Of a stretch of DNA of 64,000 nucleotides, positions 33,713-45,303 are shown piece after piece (the first letter of the stretch is position 1; every line of letters begins with the position of its first letter). Origin of the DNA: Strobilurus pachycystidiatus (taxonomy: Eukaryota; Basidiomycota; Agaricomycetes; Agaricales; Physalacriaceae); assembly GCA_019915135.1 (NCBI GenBank), contig JAHLMK010000004.1, positions 2,170,001-2,234,000 of the forward strand, given 5' to 3'. A program made the position numbers and the translations under genes. Below the pieces are notes generated by a model. The model ran no database searches. It was not told the origin of the DNA and saw only the letters and a list, made by a program, of their open reading frames with translations.

Positions 33713-36460
33713 GATCAGAGGGAGGAGGGGGGGGAAGAATGTAGAGAGTGTGGTGGTAGGTAGGAGGAAGAATGTCGAGAGCCAAAGCGACGCGACGAAG
33801 TACATCCGTGCTCCAACAAGTCTCCACAGGCATACTATGTTCTAAAGATAGCACCGCACCTCGAAATGTTTTAACGGGGCGCTATGACCGCTGCGCTTCA
33901 CTCCGAATGAAGTGACTTGCAGGTCGCGGCGAATTCTTCGGTGCTTTCCTATGGTAGCATCGTCGCTAGCATCCGCCACTGGCAGGATACAGTCACAATT
34001 CGGGGAACATGCGACTGGCACTTTCTGCAGGTGGAGATTTGTGGATCCGAGTTATTATTGGCTCTGGTTGGAATCTGATAGAACTTGGGGGTGATTGGCT
34101 GTGATTGTGAGCAGAACCCTCTTCGTCATGGAAAGAGGGTTTGTTGGCAAGCCTCCTGTGTCGCGTCCCGCTGTCGACAGCCTCGAAGCTACTCCGAGAA
34201 TTTGCGTAGAGTTGATCATACTATTTCCGCGATCTTTCAACGTGTGGGCAGAGCGCGGCGCACGGCAGCCACTGGTGTGTCGGAAAAGTGCTAGATTGCT
34301 TGTAACGGTAGACCAGATGTTAAGTGTCGTTATAAGCAGATATGGATATGGCTGGCTTATAACGCGGGCTTCGAGGCATATGAGCGCTTGTAGGACACCG
34401 GACTGGACTTAAGACGTTATAAGCACAATAATACTTATGAACCTTACGACGTCTCACATCAGGTATTATGCTCTCATAACCTGTAGGACCAGCAGATACA
34501 AAAAAAAATCAAAAATAGGATTGAAAAGACACTACAGTACGTTACGATACAGGCTATGCTCATGTCACGAAGTTCTGTCTCCATCATGACCCGACTCGAA
34601 ACTCACAAGCCTACTCCCAATAATGCTTACAAGGAGCACCAGCACGTCATCCTCTAGTGCATAATCACAAATGCTGGCACATTCGCAGGCGCCAATGGAG
34701 AACAGAATGATTAGCATTGACAAAACCCTTCAAAGTACGCCACTTACCATACAGCAACACAGCAAGTGCATTGCAATCCGAGGAGAAATATACCAGCAAC
34801 ATACGAGTAATCTAAAACACAAGACGACACAAGCAGTACTGCACTCTTTCCCGGTCGTCGGGTTGTCGAGTGAATCAGTGTCGGGATTGACGCTTAAGTC
34901 GAACTGACGAGTAGCCTTCAGTGCCGTCGGCGCCGGGATTATTGATGGTCAATTTACATACCTGTCGTGTACGATGTGCAGCGTCAAGCGATGCAGTGGC
35001 ATAGGCGCTGTTCTTGGAGCAACAAGTCAGGCAAATTGTCAGCTGGGTGTGAAAGACATGACGATGACATACCCATGTCTCGTGAGTCATCGAGCAGTTT
35101 GTTTCAGCGTGGGGTGGCGGTAGGAGCGAGCTGGTCACTTTTGCAAGTGGACACCACCATGCGATGTGAATGCTTGATGCGTAAGATAGCTGCGACTGGG
35201 GGAGGTCTGCGGTGTAAGCGGAGCATCAAGGTGGCGCGCGCTCGTTGACTGTTATGGGAGGGTTCAGCGGGCAGCATCAAAGCGACAGAGCCTGTTACTG
35301 GCTGGCTGCTAGTCGTGGAGGAGTCCTGTCGCCAGAGAACGAGCAGTACCGGGCGATGTGGTGTCATTGGCGCATCATCGGTCTTTCAGCTAGGCAAAGA
35401 AATCTGTCGTAGTCGGCAGTCGTTGTGATGAAGAACACCATCGCAAGTGGTGGTAAGAGGCAAGTCGCAGATGGAGACCAGATGGAGACGCGCCGGCTAC
35501 AAGTAGGCATGACATCATTGTTTCCCACGCCACCGCACCTACCAGATTTTCGCGAAGTGCATAATTTCCTCCTGTATTGAATTCGCGCTTCGCTTGCACC
35601 GTTGACGTCGTGAGCGCCGGCTGTCTGGCTGTGTATCTGATGCAAGTGGTATGATGTGGGTGGATCATGAGCACCTGCAAGTGCTTAAGACTTGTCTGAC
35701 TGGTTATGAGTGCTTAAGGCCAAATCTTAGTCGCTTACAACGTCTTATCAGAGCTTAAATCCTCCATGCCAGAGCCATATAACTGCTTAGGATGTCAATA
35801 GGCGGTGGCATTCCCTTACAAGCAATCTAGCCTTTTTCCGACATGGCTGGTGGCCAGTAGCCTGAGTGAACGTTAACGCTGAAGGCGTGTGAACACGACC
35901 AAGATCGGAGTTAACCATAATAGGAGCAAAATCGAGCAGCCATTTCCTTGATGACTCGAGAACGCAAATAATGTCCCCTTGATGAAGAGGTGGACTGAAG
36001 AACATGCCAATTTGCAGGGAACAGTGAACTGGAACGCCAAACAGTGGTGTCACGTGGTTGATTGAGTCGCGCCCCTTATCAGATATTATCTGAATCATGC
36101 GCTTAGCTTCACGAGTCAAGAAATTGGTTTGGATGTGTAGCCCAGGCATGCGCTCGTTGGCAAGCTATATAAAGCTACATATATGCCATCAATCATGCCT
36201 GTAAGTGTCTTGTATCACATTCAGATTGACCGAGATTCAAATACAGTATGTGTATTTATATTACAGTAAGACAACGACGTCGACGACCAATACATGTTTG
36301 ACTATATAATAACGACGACAGCGCAATAACGATGGATTTACAAAGCCGATGAACCAGACGAAAGCAGAAGGATATACATAGCCAGATAATTGATGGGAAA
36401 CGGGATATAAAAGAAACTCAAGCAAGTTGGGACCAGGTTTGAGAACATACGAGGGGGTGT
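33713..36460. other. 2.7-kb gene-poor region
   Basis: No frame with family resemblance is seen on either strand, and short ORFs overlap without splice logic. Sequences related to GCTTATAACGTCTTAAG occur in opposite orientation near 34410-34427 and 35731-35748. Other CTTAAG-containing motifs lie near 35686-35720, hinting at a decayed repeat. The right end is the 3' flank of paralog B. Confidence 0.4.
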
Positions 36461-38455
36461 TCAGTCATTTGCCCCAAAGGAGTACGGGTAGCTGATAGCA
36501 CCAAGTGCATTGTTGAGTGGTGTTGGGCTACGCTGGGGGATCGAGATGGGCACAGCCTGGGAGCGGCCAGCCCACTGCTGAGACAACGTAGACGCAGGAC
36601 CAGCAACATTTGTACCTTGGTATTGGCTGTCATTGGGGCCAGCACTGAAGATTGAGAGAGGGGCATAGTCCTGTGACTGACTTTGTCCATTCCATAGCGC
36701 GACCTGGGAGTAGTTAGCCCCAGATGGATAATAATTGTCGAAGTCATATGGCAGGCCACTCTGATCAGGCGCGTTGTAGGGAATATACCCAGAAGTGACC
36801 GATGGTCTAGGTTGGACAAAGAAAGATGGATGGCCCGTAATGTATGCGCCGCCTTGGTCTGACCGGCTAGGAGTGTAGGAGGGATAGACTTCTGGGTGGG
36901 AGTTGGAGCTATGAGAGGTCACTGCCGACGGCGCTTGTTTTGCCTGATATCAAATTCCCGATGAGTGCGAGAGCTCTTGAGAACTAGTTCCACTGGGTAC
37001 TGTCGCATGCCGATCTTGTGCACCTGAGGGAACTTGGCGGGGCATAAGAACACTCTTGACATGGAACAGGAATGGGGAGGCATAGAATGACGGGATAACC
37101 TTCCCAGTAAAGGCCAACTTGAGAGGCAAGAGCGCTCTCCGCGCCAGTGGCTCCCCAATGGCGGTCGACAACGAAGGCAGTACCGCGCTGAGCCTGATGA
37201 TCCTCAATGGTGCGGAAAGCCCAAGCCACCTCCCCAGAGGGTAGGATCCACTGCAAGCGTCGCGTGAGAGAAATTCAATTTTCGAGCGTCGAGAGCTAAC
37301 CTTGGGCATGCTAAGAACATTCGCTTTCCGCTGCATCTGTTGCAACTGTTGTTGTATGGGGGCAAACTGCTTTGGGGTCTAGTGGATGCATTAGATAAGA
37401 GAAGTCATTTGTGAATTGTGCACCAAACCTGTGGAACTTCAACTGGCGCAGGTGCACTTGTCCTCGCCTTCTTCTCCATCGTCTCGGGGGTCTCCATGGT
37501 AGACCACATGAAAGGGTCTGGACAAGTAGACGCGTCTTTAGAAGCAAGATTACTGGGCTGCTCGTCCTCCGTCACGTCCCCCGACTTCCTCTTTGTTGGC
37601 TTTGATGCATGCGACTCGGGCTGGCTGACTTTGCCATAGTCAGAACCATCCGGCAAGGGCTGCAACACGGTGGCCCATTGTATATGAGGTGGTGCGTGAG
37701 GCTCTGAGATTGATGTGGATGAGGACTGCTTTGGCGCTCTCCCTTTGTGGCAACGAGCGCGCGCAGAGGGAGCAGGTTGCTGATGTGCCGCAGACGACGC
37801 GGTGGCTTGCAACGTCGGTTTGGCCTTGGCCTTGGATTTGTTTGGCCTTGTGGGTGGAGGTGGTGTCGACTCGTTGTCGTGGTTTGATGCCGGTGTCGCA
37901 CCATTTGCGCTGGATGATGATGCCGATGGGCTGCAAATCTTTATCAGGTCGCGGAGAAGCACCATCTGACGAGCGCTCTCCTCCGGAGTTCCATCGTCGC
38001 TAGGAGACTCAGCATTGAGGGCCTGAGATGACGGGGGGAAGGCGACATTGTCGAGAGGCGGATAAAGCGACTCGGTGTTGGGATGTTGGAAATGGGCGGT
38101 GTCGGTCTGGTCGGCACTTTGTTGTTGGCCGCTTTGTTTGACGGAGTCAGACGGACTGGTTAAAGAATCCCAGCGGAGGAAGGCTGACCGTGGATGGTTC
38201 GCCGTTGATAGTGAACGACGACGAGGAATCGTCCCCATTGAGCCCACTGGAACTGAAATTCCAGGAGGTGGAGAAATCTCCGCCTGAGTTCGACAGGTCG
38301 TCAAGCATATTCCCATCGAAGGGAAAGCTGAAGATATCATTCTGCGGATTTGGTTCGGACTCGAGGATGCCACCAAGAGCTAGAAAGGGCGAGCCTGTGA
38401 GGCTGAGTTGGCCATCAAAATCCTCTGGAAGAGGAGACTGGATAGAGGACATCAC
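36461..38455 (-). CDS. Unrecognised Pro/Ser-rich protein, paralog B, possibly broken
   Basis: Paralog of the gene at 29294-31617. It shares the start (MMSSIQSPLPEDFDG), the middle part (TRPNKSKAKAK, then SARARCHKG against SARCSKRG in A), and PFMWSTMETPETM against PVVWTTPQTADTM. It also shares an exon ending QQMQRKANVLSMPK and the next exon beginning WILPSGEVAWAFR. After FVVDR about 60 codons present in A are missing. The continuation IGEPLARRALLPLKLAFTGKV (A: IGAPESRRIKAPTVHFTGTI) is in another frame. A 49-nt GT-AG interval near 37216-37168 could be spliced to restore the frame. A later in-frame TGA near 36954 falls inside a plausible 57-nt intron (GTACCC..ATCAG). The Tyr/Ser/Pro-rich tail ends at 36461. 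So this is either a functional gene with new introns or a decaying copy. Confidence 0.6.
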
Positions 38456-39823
38456 TTTGAGATCAAGGGAGAGGCGGAGTGGGGATGGTTGGAAAGGTGG
38501 TGTTGGTGGTTCTGAAGAGAGTAGTCGAGTTCAACTTTCACTGTCCAACCATACCGATTGTCCTCCTTTGTTGACCCAACAACACACAACAAATAACCAC
38601 AGTGCAAATTACCCGAAATGGTGCTATTCAGCATTCGGCGCCTCAGTCCTCCCCTACAGAAATCGGAAGAGACATCAGGCACGTCGTAAGTCTGAGGAAG
38701 AGTTGTCCCACCAGACTAGAGTAATCATATGAGTACGCCGGAGGTCCAGGGCGTGTCCTACCCCTGATATTTGACCTCAATAAGTCGGCTGGATGAGCGC
38801 CAAAAAAATTGGATTCTGGATTTGCTGGCCAATTGACAATCTTACAGTCCTCAATCCAGCTTGCGCAGCCTAGTATTTGGGTCCGACGGGTATACATAGG
38901 CCTTAGCTCCTTTGCCGCGAGGTTTCAATCAATACACCTCTGTGGCGCATTTTTCAGTGTCCTGAAACCCTGAAGAGAGCTACTCAGACTGACCTGGAGT
39001 TTCAATCAATTCATAAACAACTCTTTGATATCAAACCAGATATCCTAGCGGGCGCGTAAGCTGATAGCCGTCCGAGGCCTTCCGAGTGCATCCGAGTCCT
39101 TCCAACCGTGCCACATCCTTAAAAGCAACGAGGCATTCATGCGCCTTCGCAAAGAGCTTGGGATGAAAAGTTTCCCTGAATCCTCCCCCCAAGCTGTCCA
39201 GGGACTATGCTGGCCAGCGAAACACCTCTCCAGGACCATTTGTTCGCAAAACTGGATAGCCCAGTCGTCGCTGGTACAGTATGGGCAAAATCTTTCTATG
39301 GTAAGACATACTTGAACGATATGGCCAAATTGAGACAGCAGAGCTCACCAATCGCGATCAGGTAGTTGCCCGTATATCAACGCTTGTTCCGACTTCTTCT
39401 TGCAAACGGACTGGACCGTCTGGGAGTCGACAGCTGTCAAGAAAGAGCATGCCCTGGAAAGCTCTCGATGAGTCTTGCTTTTGCAGTAGGGAAGAATCAA
39501 AAAAGACATTGTAGAGCGGGATGGAGTCCCAAAAGGGTAATCGCGGTCGAGATCGAAGTGCCCTTATAAATGCCGCCCACCCTTGACAAATGAGTGAGGA
39601 TGAAGTCGGAATGAAGTTGAGCAACGTGAACATTTCGCTATCGTACGATGGTTCTCGGTTTTCTACAACGAGCTGTAATCCAATACTATGTATCGTGCTA
39701 ACTTCTATTACTCTTGGAGACACGTAGCGTCGGTAGCGAGACGTATTTAATCCTCGACATGGAATGTATCTCCGTGGATATGTCTACACGGGCGCAAAAT
39801 GAAGACAGATCAACAAGATCTTT
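38456..39823. other. Intergenic with unassigned ORFs
   Basis: Minus frames at 39723-39358 (121 codons) and 39239-39045 (64 codons) are unrecognised, and no splice pattern joins them convincingly. The part next to 38455 is the promoter of paralog B. Confidence 0.4.
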
Positions 39824-40846
39824 CTATCCAGACTTCTCTTTTCGTGGTCTACGACTTCCAGTGGAATACCATATAGTCCCCAGCATTACCAACCCAGCGC
39901 CCGTCCAGAGCAAGAAGATATCTACATTCGCCGCGCCGCTGAGTGTCACGCTCAGCACGAGACTGACAGCCTTGCGAATGACCAGGACAAGGGTAACTGT
40001 CAGAGCGGACACCCGAGTGGTGAGGCGGTTTACCCCGGCTACGCAGACGAGCTGCGTGATGGTGTTCACTAGCAGAGAGGTATACGCGGCTGTGACGCGG
40101 GGACTGCGATTTACGACCTGGAGTTGAGTGGTGATGTCGTCGCGGAGCAAGGCAAACATGGGGAGGGCGAGAAAATGGAGAAAGAACATGGACTCTTGCC
40201 ATGCTGATGAGACTGAATGTTGGCGATACGTCCAGTCTTGGACAAGCCCAAGGAAGCCTGAGAGAATAAGGGCAAGGCTCAGGATGCCAATGCCTGTGAG
40301 GTACGTGGTCGAGGATGAGGCCGTGGCCTTGGACGATGAAGAGTTTGGTGATGCGGAAATGGTTGTGAGGACGACACCAAGTGTGACGACGAAGACAGAG
40401 AGGACCTGGTGGATGTTGTATCTGAGAGGCAAGTCGATAAGCAGGAAGCAAGATATGGGTGGGGCGGCGAACCTTTTCCCCGCGATGGTGTAGCCAAGGA
40501 TAAGACTGACGATCAATCCACCACTGCGAAAGATGATGTGGACGGACATAGGTATATCATAAGCAAACGCAGCATTGTTGAGCAGGGATATGAGATAGAA
40601 AAGGGATACTTGTATGAGATAGCGTGGTATAGGAATCTGCGTGGGCGCTAGGCGCGGTCCATAGGATGTCCAAATGATATGTCGTGGCAGTCCATGCAGT
40701 GAGATCAGGACAAACTGGAATAGAGTGATGAGGGAGCCGGCCCGGGGGAAGTCCGAGGTGAGCTGCTCGAGGCTGATAGCGTTGGTGCAGCAGCCCCCAA
40801 AGACAAGCCCGAGGGTGGCGATCCAGCCGGACATGATTGATGGCAT
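39824..40846 (-). CDS. YEA4: UAA-type nucleotide-sugar transporter (YEA4/SLC35B4-like)
   Basis: Multi-pass ER/Golgi antiporter; yeast Yea4 carries UDP-N-acetylglucosamine for chitin synthesis. It starts MPSIMSGWIATLGLVFGGCC, with GGCCTNAISLEQL typical of the family; MSGW at 40834 or the upstream Met at 40876 are alternatives. About ten hydrophobic segments follow, including SLFYLISLLNNAAFAYDIPM, IIFRSGGLIVSLILGY and VLSVFVVTLGVVLTTISA. The conserved late part reads GFLGLVQDWTYRQ and VSALTVTLVLVIRKAVSLVL. The C-terminus is dibasic-rich (RRPRKEK), compatible with ER retrieval. The open frame hides a likely 51-nt intron (about 40473-40423) that has no stop and a length divisible by three. Removing it joins GYTIAGKR to YNIHQVLS. 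Divergent from the cyclin gene. Confidence 0.85.
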   Translation of the reverse strand: MPSIMSGWIATLGLVFGGCCTNAISLEQLTSDFPRAGSLITLFQFVLISLHGLPRHIIWTSYGPRLAPTQIPIPRYLIQVSLFYLISLLNNAAFAYDIPMSVHIIFRSGGLIVSLILGYTIAGKRFAAPPISCFLLIDLPLRYNIHQVLSVFVVTLGVVLTTISASPNSSSSKATASSSTTYLTGIGILSLALILSGFLGLVQDWTYRQHSVSSAWQESMFFLHFLALPMFALLRDDITTQLQVVNRSPRVTAAYTSLLVNTITQLVCVAGVNRLTTRVSALTVTLVLVIRKAVSLVLSVTLSGAANVDIFLLWTGAGLVMLGTIWYSTGSRRPRKEKSG

Positions 40847-40881
40847 TGGAAGGAAAAGAGTGAAGCAGCGACCCACGTGGG

Positions 40882-40887
40882 ACGCGT
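40882..40887. promoter_or_regulatory. MCB-like ACGCGT (with adjacent CACGTG) upstream of cyclin
   Basis: ACGCGT lies about 140 bp upstream of the cyclin start, next to a CACGTG palindrome at 40874-40879. ACGCGT is the binding site of the G1/S factor MBF in other fungi, which fits a G1 cyclin. The call is motif-based. Confidence 0.4.
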
Positions 40888-41025
40888 TGTTTATTGATGT
40901 ATGGCAACAGCAGCGGGGTACTTAAGATCGATGTGTAGAGACACTTGTCCGACTCTTTGCCTCCCTTCCACCCTGCTCGTTGCTTAATATCTTCTTTTAA
41001 CATTCTACTCGCTCATTCTCTTTCC

Positions 41026-42582
41026 ATGTCGGCATTCTCTTTCACTCGCCGTCACCCCCACTCGCTCATACCCATCGCGGCGCACAATGTCAGCCTCGTG
41101 CACCTCCTGAACAGTCGCATCACCCAAGACATGGTAGACCACGTTGCTCGCCATGCAGCGAAATGCGTCTGCATGCACTCCGCCTATTCATCGCCCGCAG
41201 TGGCCTCCCAAAATGCTCCGTACGCGCCGCCAGGCCTCCAGTCGCTATCCAACTTCATCGTCAAGATCGTTCAAGCCACGAACATCACCACCGCGACACT
41301 ACTTTCCTGTCTTATCTACTTTGACAGGATACGAGCAAAGATGACCGGTTTGCAGCACGGTACGTGATCCCGCTGTTCACCCATCTCGCCCAGTTCATCT
41401 CTCCATCTAGCGTCGTCCTCGGCCATGCATCGCGTTTTTCTCGCCACGCTTATCGTGACCGCCAAGTACCTCAACGATTCTTCCCCGAAGAACTCGCACT
41501 GGGCGTCCTTCGTCAAAGGGACTCACGCATGGAGCATCGAAGAGATCAATACGATGGAACGAGAATTACTTCGCCTCCTCGACTTTGACCTGCGTTTCAC
41601 AGAAGAGGACGCCTGCTTGCATTTCGCTCCGTTCATGACGACTCTTGCTCATCAAGCCAGCACCAGAGCTTCTGCCGTCGACAAGGTTTCCAGATCTAGC
41701 CGCGTACTCGCAGCCCAGCAGACGCCCTCTCCAACCGAGCCCGCGCCTCCGCCTTACCACTCTGTTTATCGCCAATCGTCGACGACCTTTGCGGCTAGCG
41801 TCAGCAGACTCGCCAAGCGCCTCTCACTTGCCCATATTCGCGCAGACTTAACCGTGTCTACTGCATCGTCAACTGTGTCTTCTGCTGCTCCATCTCCTAT
41901 GCCAGCTCCGATGTCTAGTCATCCCTCTTCATCGTGTTCTTCTGAAGCTGGATCGCTCTTCGAAGATACCGGCTCGTCTTCAGGATCCTCGTCAGGATGG
42001 ACTAGCTCAGAGTCGGAATCTGAAACTGAAGACCATGTCCAGCCTCGCGTGTACTCTGCTACTGCTACTTCTTATGCAGCCTACTGCCCTCTCCCGCAAG
42101 ATCCCGACGCCTCTTGCTCCAAGAAACCTTTCATCATCCGTCCAACGCCTGCGCACAGGAGCCATTCTACGCAGACTCGTGCCCGCAAACCCTCGGATGC
42201 GTCGTCTATTTGCACCATCACCGCACAATCGCCAACTGCAACATCGACGTCAACCTCGACTTCGCACTCGTCTCTGTCGTCTTACCATTCACGACGCCCT
42301 TCAGTAACACAGCGAGGGGTTTCTGGCTCTTTTCACGCGATGTCAATAAATGGAACGACGATAACTTCAAGCGTAACGATGCCTTCCATTCCTAGGAGCG
42401 GAGCTTCTGGTGGTTTCTTGAGTAGGATGTGGGGAGCAGCGAAAGGGCAGGCTGTGGGACATGATAAATGCATGTCAATGGACACTGGCGACTTGATTGG
42501 GCAGGCGAGTGCTTTGAAGCGTCTCGTCCTCACCTCTTCGCGCTCGACTAGTTCGCGCACTGGCGGTGCGTACAACGTCTAG
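41026..42582 (+). CDS. PCL-type G1 cyclin
   Basis: Cyclin of the Pho85/PCL1,2 type, predicted to activate a CDK around the start of the cell cycle. It starts MSAFSFTRRHPHSLIP. The cyclin N-terminal box is split by one intron (about 41360-41410). Before it are SLSNFIVKIVQATNITTATL and LLSCLIYFDRI; after it MHRVFLATLIVTAKYLNDSS, NSHWASFVKGTHAWSIEEIN and MERELLRLLDFDLRFTEED. The C-terminal ~280 residues are a Ser/Thr/Pro-rich tail, likely a target for phosphorylation and turnover, with no second cyclin fold. The divergent partner is YEA4, and an MCB-like site lies in the shared promoter. Confidence 0.85.
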
Positions 42583-43741
42583 AAGACGTTTGCTGTTAGA
42601 GCGTTATACCCTGGAGGACCACCGCATACGACCTCTTTAATTTTGCTTCGATTCGCCTCGCATTTGTATTTGGACACTTTCATGGATATTCACAGGAAAA
42701 GTGCACGGACACTTTCATGTACTTACTACCTTCGGACGTTTGGCATACTCGCACATTACTATCCCGTACATTACTACCGCGATACCACATTGCTATTCCT
42801 ACACTACATCACTATCACAGCCTATTCCAACAGCCAGCATTACTATACCCTGCATACGAGCAGGAAGAAGAACTGGAATGTATCCTAGTGATCTAGACGA
42901 ACGTTACATCGCTCCGAGGCTAGAGTTTGCAGTATACACAGGCGGACACCTGCGATGCCGTTGGGGCGCCGGATTGAGCTTTGCCGTTATCGCATGTCAA
43001 ATCCGTCGGAACGGCGTTTTGGCTGCCCCAACCCCACTTGCGCAAATCCCAGAAGGTGTCTGTACGGTGCCGCTGACAATGGTATCGTAGAATCATCGTC
43101 ATGCTATTGCACGGTACAGGGGGCATTCCGATTACTGTTCCCACTCAGATTCATTCATGATACAATAGACTCCATGGTGATCCCAACAGTACACACAATA
43201 CATTGCTATTAAGTACTACAGAACACGAACGAAACAAACCGAACCTTCACCCACTGATACCTTGAACATGCCGTGTCAATTAACGAACAAGGCTGCGTGA
43301 ATATAGGAAGGAGCTTACCGGCATCATAACCCCACCCTTCTGAAAGGCAGTGTGAACGGACATGGCAGCTTAACATGACGGACGGCGCGTCCGACGTAAC
43401 AATCTGCGTGAGAGTCAGCGGTGGGTAAACCAGTGTCTGTTGGTTAACTTAGTGAAGGACGTCAAACCACAATGAAAAAAGTACAGCTTACCATTCACAA
43501 CAGTTGGTGGTGTGGCACCATATCCAGAGCAATACCGGCTGTCGATGCTAGCTCTATGTGAGACGGTGGCCGAAAATGATGATAGTGTTGTAGTTGAGGC
43601 CATCAACCAATCGTGTCAGCGAGATTTCTGCTGCCGGCACAAGCCGGAGTCGGGGCGGAGTTACCCGACTAAGTCCGCAACCCAGCTCCTTCTTTTCTTA
43701 CTCGCTGGTCGTTGTTGACGACGTTGACGGCGTAATTCACC
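42583..43741. other. Intergenic, cyclin to MAS1
   Basis: Near 42760-42860 irregular repeats of CATTACTA/CACTA-like units occur. No gene is recognised. The right 200 bp should be the MAS1 promoter. Confidence 0.45.
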
Positions 43742-45303
43742 ATGCTTTCTCGCTTTGTTCGAGGCGCTTCGCGCGCTCCTGTATGCGTCTCTCCACCTCC
43801 CCTATACTGCCCGCTGACCGCCCTTTTCTTTTCCAGCGTCACTATAGAAGGGGGTTCGCGACTGTCCACAGTGTCCCGGGCCCTCGCACAGAAATATCGA
43901 CTCTCCCCAACGGCCTCACAGTCGCCACCGAATCGCAGCCGCATGCGCAGACGGCGACCGTCGGCGTGTGGATAGACGCGGGGTCGCGGGCGGAGACGGA
44001 CAAGACGAACGGCACCGCGCACTTCCTCGAGCACATGGCATTCAAGGGCACGGGCAAGCGCACACAGCAGTCGCTCGAGGTTGAGGTCGAGAACATCGGC
44101 GCCCACCTCAATGCATACACGTCCCGCGAGCAGACGGTCTACTACGCCAAGAGCTTCAGCAAGGACGTCCCGGTCGCCCTGGACATCATCAGCGACATCC
44201 TGCAGAACTCCAAGCTGGAGAACTCGGCGATTGAGCGCGAGCGCGGCGTGATTCTGCGGGAACAGGAGGAGGTCGACAAGCAGCTCGAGGAGGTCGTCTT
44301 CGACCACCTGCACTCAGTCGCTTTCCAGGGTAATTGAATAATCCGCTTGCTCAATTATACACTGCTCATCCGTCGTTTGTAGGCCAGCCTCTCGGTCGCA
44401 CCATCCTTGGACCCAAGAAGAACATTCTCGGCATCCAGCGCGATGACCTGTCCTCGTACATTAAGACCAACTACACCGCTGACCGTATGGTCCTCGTCGG
44501 TACAGGAGGTGTCGACCATGCATCTCTGGTCAAACTTGCCGAGAAGCACTTCACGTCCCTCCCCGTCTCCTCCAACCCCGTCGCCTTCGGCCGCCTCGCG
44601 CACAACAAGCCCACCTTCGTCGGCTCCGAAGTGCGTGTGCGCGACGACACCATCCCCACCGCCAACATCGCCATCGCCGTCGAGGGTGTCGGCTGGAGCT
44701 CGCCCGACTACTTCCCCATGATGGTCATGCAGTCCATCTTCGGCAACTGGGACCGCAGCCTCGGCGCCTCCCACCTCCTCTCCTCCCGCCTCTCCCACCT
44801 GCTTGCCGAGAACAACCTCGCCAACTCCTTCATGTCCTTCTCCACGTCGTACTCGGACACCGGTCTCTGGGGTATCTACCTCGTCTCTGAGAACCTCATG
44901 AACCTGGACGACCTCGTGCACAACACCCTGAAGGAGTGGACGCGCATGAGCATCGCCCCGACGCCAGTCGAGGTCGAGCGTGCAAAGAGTCAGCTCAAGG
45001 CGGGTCTGTTGTTGAGTCTCGATGGGACCACTGCTATTGCGGAGGACATTGGCAGGCAGATCGTCACCAGCGGGCGGAGGATGTCGCCGCAGCAGATCGA
45101 GCAGGCTGTCGATGCCGTCTCTGTCGATGATATCAAGAGCGTTGCGCAAAAATACCTTTGGGATAAGGACGTGAGTATTTTGTGTCTTCACTCACGATCA
45201 AGTGCTAACTACATTCTAGTTCGCGATGGCGGCCTTGGGAAGCATTGAGGGACTGCTCGATTACAACCGTATTCGTGCCGACATGTCCTCTATGATTTAT
45301 TAG
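43742..45303 (+). CDS. MAS1: Mitochondrial processing peptidase beta subunit
   Basis: M16 zinc metallopeptidase that, with the alpha subunit, removes presequences from proteins imported into the mitochondrial matrix. Exon 1 ([13 protein letters not shown]) and the next exon ([15 protein letters not shown]) form the enzyme's own basic targeting signal. The zinc motif HFLEH (H-x-x-E-H) sits in [18 protein letters not shown]. Further downstream lie [20 protein letters not shown] and the distal Glu in [16 protein letters not shown]. The second domain runs [14 protein letters not shown] to [20 protein letters not shown] late intron (45171-45221) precedes [19 protein letters not shown]; the stop is TAG 45301-45303. 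There are three introns, the frame is intact, and the length is normal at about 470 aa. The intact zinc motif distinguishes it from the alpha subunit. Confidence 0.95.

Noticed and set aside
29294..38455. Idea that paralogs A and B mark a mating-type locus
   Set aside because: No homeodomain, HMG box, pheromone receptor, CaaX pheromone precursor or mitochondrial intermediate peptidase gene is seen nearby.
43669..44313. Long minus-strand ORFs opposite MAS1 (214 and 278 codons)
   Set aside because: They lie antisense to a clear, intron-consistent MAS1 gene with high GC third positions, which creates long shadow frames.
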